DNA from: Lutibacter agarilyticus
GTDB lineage: Bacteria; Bacteroidota; Bacteroidia; Flavobacteriales; Flavobacteriaceae
NCBI RefSeq assembly: GCF_900188235.1
Contig: NZ_FZNT01000006.1
Location: 62,001-126,000, forward strand
Reading direction: 5' to 3'
Length of the DNA: 64,000 nt
Shown here: piece by piece, positions 43,473-52,048 of the stretch
How the letters are laid out: each line of letters opens with the position of its first letter
How positions within the stretch are numbered: position 1 is the stretch's first letter
Program-made: the position numbers and the translations under genes
The notes under the pieces: generated by a model
Database searches by the model: none
The model's input: only the letters and a program-made list of their open reading frames with translations
Told to the model about the DNA's origin: nothing

Positions 43473-43892
43473 ATGGACAAAAAAGCAACCTTAGAAATGT
43501 TAAATAAAATGTGTGAAAATACATTAAATGAAACATTGAATATTAAATACACCGATTTAGGGGAAGATTTTTTAGTAGCTACAATGCCAGTTGATTACCG
43601 CGTTCATCAACCCGATGGGATTTTAAATGGCGGTGCAACAATGGCTTTAGCTGAAAGTGTTGGTAGTCCAGCTTCAATTTTAGCCATAGATCGTGAAAAG
43701 TATTCAGTGCGTGGTATAGAATTTTCAGCCAATCATTTACGAAGTGTAAAAAGTGGTTTAGTTACAGCTACGGCTACAATTATTCATAAAGGAAAAACAA
43801 TTCATTTGGTTGAAATTAAAATTGTTGATGAAAGAAATAGAGTGATTTCATTATGTAAAATCACCAACTATATTTTAGCGAATAAAAAATAA
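43473..43892 (+). CDS. Hotdog-fold acyl-CoA thioesterase, probably DHNA-CoA thioesterase
   Basis: 139 residues, single hotdog domain. 'DGILNGGATMALAESVGSPA' contains the family helix with the catalytic glutamate in 'AES', as in YdiI/MenI ('LHGGASVVLAESLGS'). The C-terminal strands 'TATATIIHKGKTIHLVEIKI' are standard. Because it begins the segment that contains menF and menD, hydrolysis of 1,4-dihydroxy-2-naphthoyl-CoA in menaquinone synthesis is the likely job. A PaaI-like general thioesterase is the alternative. It abuts the next gene with no gap. Confidence 0.85.
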   Translation: MDKKATLEMLNKMCENTLNETLNIKYTDLGEDFLVATMPVDYRVHQPDGILNGGATMALAESVGSPASILAIDREKYSVRGIEFSANHLRSVKSGLVTATATIIHKGKTIHLVEIKIVDERNRVISLCKITNYILANKK

Positions 43893-44753
43893 ATGCGGAA
43901 GAGAATTTATAAAATACTTAAAATAATTACGATAGTTTTTTTACTATTAGTTGTTGTTTTAGCAGTGTTTTTTTATCGATTTTCTCAACCAAAGTCTGAT
44001 GCGTATATTCAAAAAGAGTTTAAAGAAAATAATGCTAAAGTTTTTATAACACAAAAGCAGTTTAAAGATTTTAAGTATCGAGTTTTAGCCACCCAAAAAG
44101 AAATTGACACAACGCTTCCATCATTAGTTTTTATTCACGGCTCCATAGGTTCAGTGCTCGATTTTAAAAGCTATTTAATGGATAGTGAGCTAAATAAAAA
44201 TGCTAATTTATTAGCGTATGATAGGGTAGGATATGGCGAACAACAAACTGGTGAAGTGCAAGAATCTATAGCTTTTGAAGTTGAATTGTTAGAAGATTTT
44301 ACCAAAAATTTAAAGATTAATAACACCGTTTTAGTTGGTTACTCGTATGGAGGTCCTATTGTGTTAGCTTCAAAAAAAAAGTACAAAAAGGTGGTGTTGC
44401 TAGCACCTGCTGTTTATTCAGAAGTAGAGCCAATGCCATGGGCGTTGAATTTTTATAAATGGAATAGTACGCGTTGGTTGGTTCCTTTAGCTTGGCAAGC
44501 GGCTTCCATAGAAAAATTATCACATAAAAAAGATTTATTAAATTTTGAAACTCACTGGGATTCAACGCCTTCAAAGGTTTTGAGTATGCACGGTTCTAAG
44601 GATTGGATTGTTCCTTATGAAAATTCATTGTATTTAAATAAGATATTTACACCAAATAAGTTTGAATTAGTAACTTTGAACGGTGCCGGACACGGGTTGG
44701 TTTGGTCACATTTTGAGGAAATAAAAGCAACCATTTTGAAACAACTAAAATAA
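43893..44753 (+). CDS. Membrane-anchored alpha/beta hydrolase
   Basis: 286 residues. One N-terminal membrane segment (about 7-27, 'IITIVFLLLVVVLAVFFY') precedes an alpha/beta-hydrolase domain. Catalytic triad visible: nucleophile serine in 'LVGYSYGGPIV', aspartate in 'HGSKDWIVP', histidine in 'NGAGHGLVW'; oxyanion region 'FIHGSIGS'. Starts at the base after the thioesterase stop, so it is cotranscribed with menF. A MenH-like role (SHCHC synthase) is suggested only by position; the membrane anchor is not typical of MenH. Confidence 0.8.
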   Translation: MRKRIYKILKIITIVFLLLVVVLAVFFYRFSQPKSDAYIQKEFKENNAKVFITQKQFKDFKYRVLATQKEIDTTLPSLVFIHGSIGSVLDFKSYLMDSELNKNANLLAYDRVGYGEQQTGEVQESIAFEVELLEDFTKNLKINNTVLVGYSYGGPIVLASKKKYKKVVLLAPAVYSEVEPMPWALNFYKWNSTRWLVPLAWQAASIEKLSHKKDLLNFETHWDSTPSKVLSMHGSKDWIVPYENSLYLNKIFTPNKFELVTLNGAGHGLVWSHFEEIKATILKQLK

Positions 44754-44759
44754 TTTAAC

Positions 44760-45830
44760 TTGCAGGAGATTACTCTTTTTTTTGAAAAAATTGAAGGCAT
44801 TATAAATTCAAATTTGCCTTTTGTTGTGTATAGGAAGCCAAATGAAAATTTGGTAACAGTAATTGTTCAAAATACAACTAAAATGTACACTGTAAATTCT
44901 TTTATGGAGCGTGGTTTTGTATTTGCACCTTTCAATAAAAAAGAAGCTTCCATAATTTTTCCAGCAAATAAAACTACTACGTTTTCAATAACTATAAAAG
45001 ATTTTAATGAAGTTTCTAATGTTGAGCAAAATGCTAAAACTAAAATTATTTCAGACCTAGAAAAAGAGAAAGAGCAACATATTTTATTGACCCAAAAAAC
45101 AATAGAATTTATTGAACAGAAAGCAGCTGAAAAGATTGTAATTTCTAGAAAGGAAACAATAAAATATAGCCAATTAAAGGTGTTAGAGAGCTTTAAACGT
45201 ATGTTGAAAAACTATCAAAATGCCATGGTTTATTTGTGGTTTCACCCAAATATTGGTTGTTGGATGGGGGCCTCACCAGAGAGATTGATTCATATTCAAA
45301 ATAATCAATTTAAAACAATGGCGTTGGCAGCAACACAAGCCTATGTGGATACAACAAATGTAACTTGGAAACAGAAGGAGCAACAAGAGCAACAATTTGT
45401 AACAAATTATATTTTAAATACGATAGAAAAGACAATAGATACCATTAAAGTTTCTAAACCTTACACTATAAAAGCAGGAAGTTTGTTACATATTCGGACA
45501 GATATTACAGGGAAATTAACTTCGGAAAAAATGTTAGGAGAGCTTGTAAATGCATTGCATCCAACACCAGCCGTTTGTGGGGTGCCCAAACAAATTGCTA
45601 CCAATTTTATTGTAGAAAATGAAAACTATCATCGGAAGTTTTATACGGGCTATTTAGGTGAATTAAATGTACATAAGGAAACTAATTTGTATGTAAATTT
45701 ACGTTGTATGGAAGTTGAATCTGAAACCATAGCACTTTATATTGGTGGTGGAATTACAAAAGATAGTGTTGCTGAAAAAGAATGGAATGAAACTGTTTTT
45801 AAGGGAGAAATTATGAAAACAATCATATAA
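44760..45830 (+). CDS. menF: Isochorismate synthase
   Basis: Chorismate-binding enzyme, 356 residues, first committed step of menaquinone synthesis. Seen: 'WMGASPERLIHIQNNQFKTM' and 'ALAATQAYVD' (the usual 'ALAGT' motif, here with Ala-Ala), 'SLLHIRTDITGKL', 'ALHPTPAVCGVPK', and 'FYTGYLGELN' with the catalytic glutamate region. The start is TTG at 44760, six bases after the hydrolase stop. The N-terminus is short and divergent, as in other Bacteroidota MenF. MenD lies 1.5 kb downstream. Confidence 0.9.
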   Translation: MQEITLFFEKIEGIINSNLPFVVYRKPNENLVTVIVQNTTKMYTVNSFMERGFVFAPFNKKEASIIFPANKTTTFSITIKDFNEVSNVEQNAKTKIISDLEKEKEQHILLTQKTIEFIEQKAAEKIVISRKETIKYSQLKVLESFKRMLKNYQNAMVYLWFHPNIGCWMGASPERLIHIQNNQFKTMALAATQAYVDTTNVTWKQKEQQEQQFVTNYILNTIEKTIDTIKVSKPYTIKAGSLLHIRTDITGKLTSEKMLGELVNALHPTPAVCGVPKQIATNFIVENENYHRKFYTGYLGELNVHKETNLYVNLRCMEVESETIALYIGGGITKDSVAEKEWNETVFKGEIMKTII

Positions 45831-46009
45831 AAAAGAAATACCAAGTTTAAATCTTTTGTTTTTTCAACGCAATTTAAAATTTCAAGCAATACATCCCAAT
45901 TAAGTGTAATTTGTTAAACTTAGTATGTTCTTTTTTGAGTTATAAATGTAAAAATATTTAAGGTGTTTGGGTCTTTAAATCATAAAATTGAATACTCAAA
46001 TCGTAAAAA

Positions 46010-47143
46010 TTAAGAATTTAATTTTTTAAAGAGAGCAGGTGTTTTATGTTCACTGGCTTTAAAAATTCGTATAAATGAATTTACGGAACCAAAACCGGAA
46101 AGTTCGCTTATTTCAGCAATAGAAAGTTTAGGGCTTTTTTTCAGGAGTAGTTTTGCTTCATTAATTCTATAGCTATTTACAAACTGATTAAAATTACAAC
46201 CAATTTGCTCGTTTATAATATTTGAAACATAGGAGCGGTTTGTACCAATGTGTTTTGCCACTTGTAAAATATTTAATTGCGGATCTAACCAAGGTTTGTC
46301 GTTTTTAAAATAAGTTAATAATTCGGCTTCAATTGTGTTTAATTCCTTTAGATGTATTGTTGCATCTTTAGTTGTTTCAATGTTATTACTTAAATTTATT
46401 TCCGCAGGAATTTGCCTTAAACCTACAATTGCCAAAATAATAAATAATAGCGTAAACAAGCTGCACATAAATAATAACTGTAAACCGTTTTCATCTAAAG
46501 GAGTTCTTCCAATTACGGTAACATAAAATCCAGGAATCGACATAAGTACGATAAAGGATATCGTTACAATGTAAAAATATTGTAGCTGAAACTTATCAAG
46601 GTTTGAATAGAAATTTTGCATTTTGTTTTTTGCGATAATAAGAAATCGAATGGTTAAATAATTATAAAACAATATTTGACCTAAATGAAAAAACCGACTT
46701 CCCTTATACATATAACTTAGCCATAAAGCTTCTTTGGTTGTAATTTCAGTACCGTATAAATTGTTATTCATATACATTTCGTAATTCTCCCAACTCGTAG
46801 ATAAAACCATAATAAACATAAGTAAAGCAACTAAAATTGGTGGAATAAAATGATAACTTTTTTTAGTTGCTACAATATTAAAATTAAAGGCACTGTAAAT
46901 ATAAATGTAATACAGGGGGTAAAAAGCGAGCAATGCGCTTAAGAAAATAAAATCAAAATATCTAAACGTAATCCAGTATTCATTAAACGACAAAAAATGA
47001 CCAACAAATAATAAAAAACTATTGAAGAAGAATAGCCCTAAGAAAAAACGATTTTTAAATTTTTTTGAACTTGTTGCAAACAAAAAGATAGCGCCATAAA
47101 GGTTTATGAAAAGTGTAGATAATAAGGCAACTATTTTTATCAT
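46010..47143 (-). CDS. AraC-family regulator with a membrane N-terminal domain
   Basis: 377 residues. Residues 1 to about 230 contain seven hydrophobic helices ('IVALLSTLFINLYGAIFLFA' first). The C-terminal 100 residues are an AraC DNA-binding domain, with helix-turn-helix 1 'NILQVAKHIGTNRSYVSNII' and the second, 'LSIAEISELSGFGSVNSFIR', followed by 'IFKASEHKTPALF'. This membrane-AraC layout is common in Bacteroidota and implies sensing at the membrane. It sits in opposite orientation between menF and menD; whether it controls them is unknown. Confidence 0.88.
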   Translation of the reverse strand: MIKIVALLSTLFINLYGAIFLFATSSKKFKNRFFLGLFFFNSFLLFVGHFLSFNEYWITFRYFDFIFLSALLAFYPLYYIYIYSAFNFNIVATKKSYHFIPPILVALLMFIMVLSTSWENYEMYMNNNLYGTEITTKEALWLSYMYKGSRFFHLGQILFYNYLTIRFLIIAKNKMQNFYSNLDKFQLQYFYIVTISFIVLMSIPGFYVTVIGRTPLDENGLQLLFMCSLFTLLFIILAIVGLRQIPAEINLSNNIETTKDATIHLKELNTIEAELLTYFKNDKPWLDPQLNILQVAKHIGTNRSYVSNIINEQIGCNFNQFVNSYRINEAKLLLKKSPKLSIAEISELSGFGSVNSFIRIFKASEHKTPALFKKLNS

Positions 47144-47258
47144 AACTTAGGGTTACTTATAATGGGTTGATTTGTATGTTTTTATCTACTAAAATTAAGT
47201 GTTATTTGTGGGTAATTAGATGATATTTATCAAGGGTGAATTTGAAAGGCCTTAATTA

Positions 47259-47287
47259 TTGTACTATGATAAGTTTCTTTAACTTTG
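47259..47287 (+). promoter_or_regulatory. menD promoter
   Basis: 'TTG' at 47259-47261 and 'TAACTTTG' at 47280-47287 are 18 bases apart, a good Bacteroidota promoter. The ATG at 47309 follows 21 bases later. Confidence 0.7.
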
Positions 47288-47308
47288 CAGCGTTAATATT
47301 TTTAATGA

Positions 47309-48976
47309 ATGACGCAGTTTCCAAAAAATAAATTGGCTCAGTTAGTAATCGCTTCATGCATAGCAAATGGTATTGAACAAGTGGTTATTTCTCCAGGTTC
47401 AAGAAATGCTCCATTAACCATAGGTTTTTCAAATCATTTAGAGATTAAAACCTATAGTATTGTTGATGAGCGAAGTGCTGCTTTTTTTGCTTTAGGAATG
47501 GCACAACAGTTGCAAAAACCAGTTGCAATTGTTTGTACTTCAGGTTCAGCATTATTAAATTATTATCCGGCAATTGCAGAAGCATTTTACAGCAATATAC
47601 CGTTAGTGGTAATTTCAGCAGATAGGCCAGCACATTTAATAGATATTGGAGATGGGCAAACTATTCGGCAAGAAAATGTTTTTGAAAACCATATCCTAAA
47701 TTCAATTAGTTTGGTTGAACATTTAAACGTAGAAAATTCGATTGCAGAAATGTTACAAGAAACAATCGAAATTGCAATGGTAGAAAAAGGACCTGTACAT
47801 ATCAATGTTCCTTTTGATGAACCTTTGTATGAAACTACTTCTGAATTAATTACATTAGATAAAGTAGATTCAACGGTTGAAGAAATTCCTTTAGATGTTG
47901 ATGAACTTCAAAAATTTGCGGATGTTTGGAATAGTTCTACAAAAAAAATGGTATTGGTTGGTGCGTGTATTCCTGATGAATTGTTGCAAACGCAATTAGC
48001 ACATTTCACTAAAGACCCTTCGGTTTTGGTGCTTATAGAAAATACAGCAAATGTTTCACATGCTAAATTTATTAATAGTATTGATAAATTGATATTTCCT
48101 TTAGAATCAAATGAACTAGAAGCTTTTCAGCCCGATATTTTATTGAGTTTAGGAGGTATGATTGTTTCAAAAAAAATAAAACAACATTTACGTAAAATTC
48201 AACCAAAGCTACATTGGCATATAGATAGTAAAAGGGCTTTTGATACGTTTCATTGTTTAAAGCATCATTTTGAAATTTCACCACAGTTATTTTTTAGTCA
48301 GTTTTTCTTTTTAACAAAACCAGTAGCTAGTAATTACCAACAATTTTGGTTGCAAAAAAAAGAACTTCGTTTAAAAAAACACGATAAGTTTATTGAAGAT
48401 TGTGAATTTTCAGATTTAAAAACGGTTGCTATTTTATTAAAAAGTATTCCAAATAATTCATTATTACAGGTAAGTAATAGCGCTGTAATTAGGTATACAC
48501 AGTTATTTGATTTAAACAAAACACTACAGGTTTTTTGCAACAGAGGTACTAGCGGAATTGACGGCAGTACAAGCACAGCAATTGGAGCAGCGGTAGTTTT
48601 AGAAAAAAATACGGTTTTTATCACAGGAGATATTAGTTTTTTTTATGATAATAATGCACTTTGGAATAGTTATATACCTAATGCGTTTAGAATTATTGTG
48701 GTAAATAATGGAGGTGGAGGTATTTTTAGATTTATACCAGGGCCTCAAAAATCTAACGCCTTAGATTATTTTGAAACACCACACAATTTAACAGCCGAAC
48801 ATTTGTGTAAAATGCATAAATTTGAATATTCAAGTGTTTCAAATATAACCAATTTAGAAAGCAAGCTTTCTAAATTTTACAATACTTCTAATGCACCAAA
48901 ACTATTAGAAATATTTACACCAAGAGAAATAAATGATACCGTGTTAAAAGCGTATTTCAACAATTTAAAAGAATAA
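47309..48976 (+). CDS. menD: SEPHCHC synthase
   Basis: Thiamine-diphosphate enzyme that adds a succinyl semialdehyde unit from 2-oxoglutarate to isochorismate. 555 residues, full length. Seen: 'VVISPGSRNAPLTIGF', 'IVDERSAAFFALGMAQ' with the catalytic glutamate that activates ThDP, 'VCTSGSALLNYYPAIAEAFY', 'VVISADRPAHLID', and the ThDP/Mg site 'TGDISFFYDNNALWN' followed by 'IIVVNNGGGGIFRF'. It has its own promoter and is followed after two bases by a small S1-domain gene. Confidence 0.97.
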   Translation: MTQFPKNKLAQLVIASCIANGIEQVVISPGSRNAPLTIGFSNHLEIKTYSIVDERSAAFFALGMAQQLQKPVAIVCTSGSALLNYYPAIAEAFYSNIPLVVISADRPAHLIDIGDGQTIRQENVFENHILNSISLVEHLNVENSIAEMLQETIEIAMVEKGPVHINVPFDEPLYETTSELITLDKVDSTVEEIPLDVDELQKFADVWNSSTKKMVLVGACIPDELLQTQLAHFTKDPSVLVLIENTANVSHAKFINSIDKLIFPLESNELEAFQPDILLSLGGMIVSKKIKQHLRKIQPKLHWHIDSKRAFDTFHCLKHHFEISPQLFFSQFFFLTKPVASNYQQFWLQKKELRLKKHDKFIEDCEFSDLKTVAILLKSIPNNSLLQVSNSAVIRYTQLFDLNKTLQVFCNRGTSGIDGSTSTAIGAAVVLEKNTVFITGDISFFYDNNALWNSYIPNAFRIIVVNNGGGGIFRFIPGPQKSNALDYFETPHNLTAEHLCKMHKFEYSSVSNITNLESKLSKFYNTSNAPKLLEIFTPREINDTVLKAYFNNLKE

Positions 48977-48978
48977 AA

Positions 48979-49395
48979 ATGGATTTAAAAGTAGGAGATA
49001 AAGTAGATTTAATTGTAGTTAGAAAAGCAGGAATTGGTTTTACAGTTTTAATTGAAGAGGAATATGAAGGAATGTTATACAGAAATGAACTGTATCAAAA
49101 AATAGAAGAAGGACAAAGGTTAGTTGGTTACGTTAAAAAAATACGTGACGATGAAAAGATTGATGTAAGCTTACAAGCAGTTGGTTTTAAACAAACTATT
49201 GTAAAAAATGAAATTACCATTTTAAATGCTTTAAGACAACATGATGGGGTTTTAGCATTGCATGATAAAAGTGACCCTAACGATATTAAATACCAATTAG
49301 GAATGAGTAAGAAAGCATTTAAAAGTGCTGTTGGCGGGTTGTTTCGTCAAAAATTAATTGCTATTTCTGATGAAGGAATTTCTTTTGTGAAGTAA
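48979..49395 (+). CDS. Short CvfB-like S1 RNA-binding protein
   Basis: 138 residues. Residues 1-65 form an S1 RNA-binding domain ('GDKVDLIVVRKAGIGFTVLI', 'GYVKKIRDDEKIDVSLQ'). Residues 75-138 form a winged-helix segment ('DIKYQLGMSKKAFKSAVGGL'). This equals the C-terminal half of CvfB-type proteins, which are usually about 280 residues with extra S1 domains in front. The ATG is two bases after the menD stop and begins cleanly at the domain edge, so it appears to be a genuine short form rather than a truncation. Confidence 0.82.
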   Translation: MDLKVGDKVDLIVVRKAGIGFTVLIEEEYEGMLYRNELYQKIEEGQRLVGYVKKIRDDEKIDVSLQAVGFKQTIVKNEITILNALRQHDGVLALHDKSDPNDIKYQLGMSKKAFKSAVGGLFRQKLIAISDEGISFVK

Positions 49396-49406
49396 AAAAA
49401 TCATAT

Positions 49407-49592
49407 AAAAAGAAGCTGTCTGAAAGTATCAAAATTAGTCATTCTAGATATGTCACACTGAGTTTGTCGAAGTGTGTTTTAGAATCTCATTATGCTGATA
49501 GTCAATCATTATGAGAGCCTAAATCATCCTTCGGCTCCGCTCAGGAACCGAGTTTCATGTTGACGAAAATTTTACGTTTAAACAGCCTCTTT
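49407..49592. repeat. MITE- or BIME-like element after the menD operon
   Basis: Imperfect terminal inverted repeats ('aaaaagaagctgtctgaaa' at about 49406-49424 and 'tttaaacagcctctttttt' at about 49577-49595) enclose two REP-like units. One is 'gtcacactgagtttgtcgaa' from 49451; the other, read on the - strand from about 49565, is 'cgtcaacatgaaactcggtt'. An inner repeat 'tctcat'/'atgaga' lies between. The ends could serve as a terminator hairpin for the menD operon (T-run on the right). Confidence 0.55.
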
Positions 49593-49695
49593 TTTATGTC
49601 TAATTTTCAAAGCTAATTATTCTACACTTGATCCAAAAACTTATCATATTTATAATAGAATTTGAATCAAGTACAGGTTGTCGTTATTTTTATTG

Positions 49696-50841
49696 TTATA
49701 ACTCTATAAGATCACTTACAGCATCTTTATGAACCATTACCGAAATGGTTTTAAGTTTGAAAAAAGCTTTACTCATATACACGTAACCATTGTTTCCTAT
49801 TCGGTTGCTATTTGTACCCCAAGAATTTTTTACTTTGTAATATTCTGTTCCATTTTGATCTTTTACCAAACCTACAATATGCATTAAATGATCATCGGTA
49901 GTATTAAAATTCTCAAACTCTTCTTGTCTAAATTCTGGAGTAACATCTTTTTCTGTTACAATATAAGTCAATGATTTTTCTGTTTCATTTGGATTATTTG
50001 GTAATATGGCTACACCATATTTTGAAGAAAATGTTTTTTCAGAAACATCGCAATCTAAAGCCAAGGTATATCCTTTATCTAACGCTATATCAACTCCATC
50101 AACTAACTCATTTAATGGAATATTATAAAAACTTCCGTTTGAAAAATTGTCGGGAATATTCAATACAAATTCAGTATGAAAAGGCTGGTGTAAAAATGAA
50201 GTTAATGTAATATAGTTGTTTGGTTTTATATTGGTCATTTTTAAAAATGACATAGCGTTGTATTCAATTCCTTCATAGAGAAATGTTGCTGAAGGAGTTC
50301 CTAAATGAACTGTTAATATTGAATCAACAGCTACTTTCCAATTGCTGTGTTTAGAATTTTTATCGTTTTTAATATAAGCATCTAATACTTCTTTAAGGTC
50401 AGGAACAATTTTAGCGTGGTTATGTATTTTAGCATTACCCAATAAACCTGAATAAGCAATTTCTGGCTGTAAACCATTTTTTTGAACTGAATTCATCACA
50501 TCGTGTGCCAATCCTCCTTCGCTAAATTGAATTTTACCTTGTCGCATTACATAATTCCAAGATTTGTCCATATAAGCATTTCTAACATTGTACATTTCAG
50601 AAATATCAATCATTTTTCCTGAACTTCTGAATATTTCAGATTCTAAAAATGAAGAGGTAGAAAAGCTCCAACAAGTTCCTGTGTTTCCTTGACTTTTTAC
50701 TGCAGAAGCTTCAATATCAATAACGGTTGTGAATTCGTATTTTTGTTCCGTAGGAATATGAACTTTAACAACAGTATCTTCTTGCGCGTAAAAGATTGTT
50801 GAAATGCATAAAAATGCAATTGTAAATAGGGTTTGTCTCAT
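49696..50841 (-). CDS. Secreted papain-like cysteine protease (C1 family)
   Basis: 381 residues. Signal peptide 1-19 ('MRQTLFTIAFLCISTIFYA'). Catalytic residues all present: C57 in 'QGNTGTCWSFSTSSFLESEI', H321 in 'DDHLMHIVGLV' and N339 in 'VKNSWGTNSN'; the oxyanion glutamine is Q51. The long insert between Cys and His and the 'HLMHIVG' form point to the bleomycin-hydrolase/aminopeptidase C branch (C1B), here exported. Last gene of a three-gene unit; the esterase-like gene ends 9 bases upstream. Confidence 0.88.
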   Translation of the reverse strand: MRQTLFTIAFLCISTIFYAQEDTVVKVHIPTEQKYEFTTVIDIEASAVKSQGNTGTCWSFSTSSFLESEIFRSSGKMIDISEMYNVRNAYMDKSWNYVMRQGKIQFSEGGLAHDVMNSVQKNGLQPEIAYSGLLGNAKIHNHAKIVPDLKEVLDAYIKNDKNSKHSNWKVAVDSILTVHLGTPSATFLYEGIEYNAMSFLKMTNIKPNNYITLTSFLHQPFHTEFVLNIPDNFSNGSFYNIPLNELVDGVDIALDKGYTLALDCDVSEKTFSSKYGVAILPNNPNETEKSLTYIVTEKDVTPEFRQEEFENFNTTDDHLMHIVGLVKDQNGTEYYKVKNSWGTNSNRIGNNGYVYMSKAFFKLKTISVMVHKDAVSDLIEL

Positions 50842-50850
50842 AATATATTT

Positions 50851-52035
50851 TTAATTTTTAGGTTCTGTGTAAGTTCCATCTCTTTTTGCTAAAACACGTT
50901 CAACATTTTCGTAATAAGCATCGGCATTTGGATCGCCTTCAGGAAGCTTCATATAACCACTTTTATAATAATTAAGTGCCTGTTTTAACTTTTGTCCGGT
51001 TTCATAATAACGACCAATATAATAATCTCCAATTGGAGATTCTTCATATAATTTGTTAATCATTTCGCCAAAATTCTTTAAATAATCGCCGTTTTCTTTA
51101 TCTAAAATAATAGATTCAATGGCAAATATATCTTGCTCTCTAATTTTTAAATTACTTCCAAAAAGATATTCAATTTCAACATATTTATTTTCTAAATAAG
51201 CAATCGCATCAGGTGGTGAAAGGTTTTTAATATTGGTGTCAAATTCTTCTTTAGAAATAGCTGAATATAAGTCGAAAATAAACGATAAAGCACTAGAAAT
51301 TGACTGGCCAATTGAAGCTGTTTTTGAACTGTTTTCAAAAGTATCAAACTTGTATTTAAACTTTTCGTTGGATAGAGCGCTTAACAAACTATTAGTGTTT
51401 GTAATTGCTGCTTGTCGTTTTTCTGAATTTTGTTTTGTTGTTGAAAGGTAGTAATATACATTTTCGGTGTTTAGCTGTTTTACTTTGTTTTGAATTAGCG
51501 TTGGCATGTCCATAGCGTAATAAGGGCTTACATTTATAAATGCATTAAAAGCAGGATAATCTTCAATTAAAAAATAATTTATATAATTGCCAGTTAATGT
51601 ATTTCCAACAATGGTTTTGAATGGAGAAACACGATAATTTTCTTCAAAATAATCAAATAATTCACTTCTAATAAAACGGTAAAAAGCTTCACCTTGCTCG
51701 GTAGGAAAACTATTTTCTTTTAAATACGAACAATCTTCATAACGTTCGTTGTATTTATTTTGGTTGATTCCTACAATAATTTGTTCTGGTGCCTCTTCTT
51801 TGTTTGCAAATAAAATAGCGTTTCCTACATAAACATCAAACAAATATTCAGCATCTAAAACAATGGTAAGTGGATAAAACTTGGTTGAATCAATTTCATA
51901 ACTAGGCGGAATGTAAATTTTAATTGAACGCTCAATTCCTAATTCATTTGAATTGAAATTTTTTAGTTGAATGTTTTGCGACCAACTTTGGTAACTAACC
52001 AAACACATTGTAAAAAGTAGTACTAATTTTTTCAT
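50851..52035 (-). CDS. Exported esterase-fold protein with a replaced nucleophile
   Basis: 394 residues. Signal peptide 1-19 ('MKKLVLLFTMCLVSYQSWS'). Residues about 25-270 have the esterase D / YbbA-like alpha/beta-hydrolase layout ('IYIPPSYEIDSTKFYPLTIV', 'VLDAEYLF', 'IIVGINQNKYNERYED'). The elbow reads 'KTIVGNTLTGNYINY' instead of G-H-S-x-G-G, so Thr146 stands where the serine is expected. The C-terminal 90 residues are helical with a TPR-like repeat ('YYIGRYYETGQKLKQALNYY'). Probably a non-catalytic binding protein or an unusual hydrolase. It lies between a barrel-phosphoesterase and a protease, separated by 13 and 9 bases. Confidence 0.75.
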   Translation of the reverse strand: MKKLVLLFTMCLVSYQSWSQNIQLKNFNSNELGIERSIKIYIPPSYEIDSTKFYPLTIVLDAEYLFDVYVGNAILFANKEEAPEQIIVGINQNKYNERYEDCSYLKENSFPTEQGEAFYRFIRSELFDYFEENYRVSPFKTIVGNTLTGNYINYFLIEDYPAFNAFINVSPYYAMDMPTLIQNKVKQLNTENVYYYLSTTKQNSEKRQAAITNTNSLLSALSNEKFKYKFDTFENSSKTASIGQSISSALSFIFDLYSAISKEEFDTNIKNLSPPDAIAYLENKYVEIEYLFGSNLKIREQDIFAIESIILDKENGDYLKNFGEMINKLYEESPIGDYYIGRYYETGQKLKQALNYYKSGYMKLPEGDPNADAYYENVERVLAKRDGTYTEPKN

Positions 52036-52048
52036 AATTTTTTATATT

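Noticed and set aside
45831-46009. Possible small RNA or terminator after menF
   Set aside because: The AT-rich spacer shows no stable stem or promoter-terminator pair that I can support.
48072-48624. Two open frames on the - strand inside menD (70 and 96 codons)
   Set aside because: Both are antisense to intact menD and show no promoter, start context or family resemblance.
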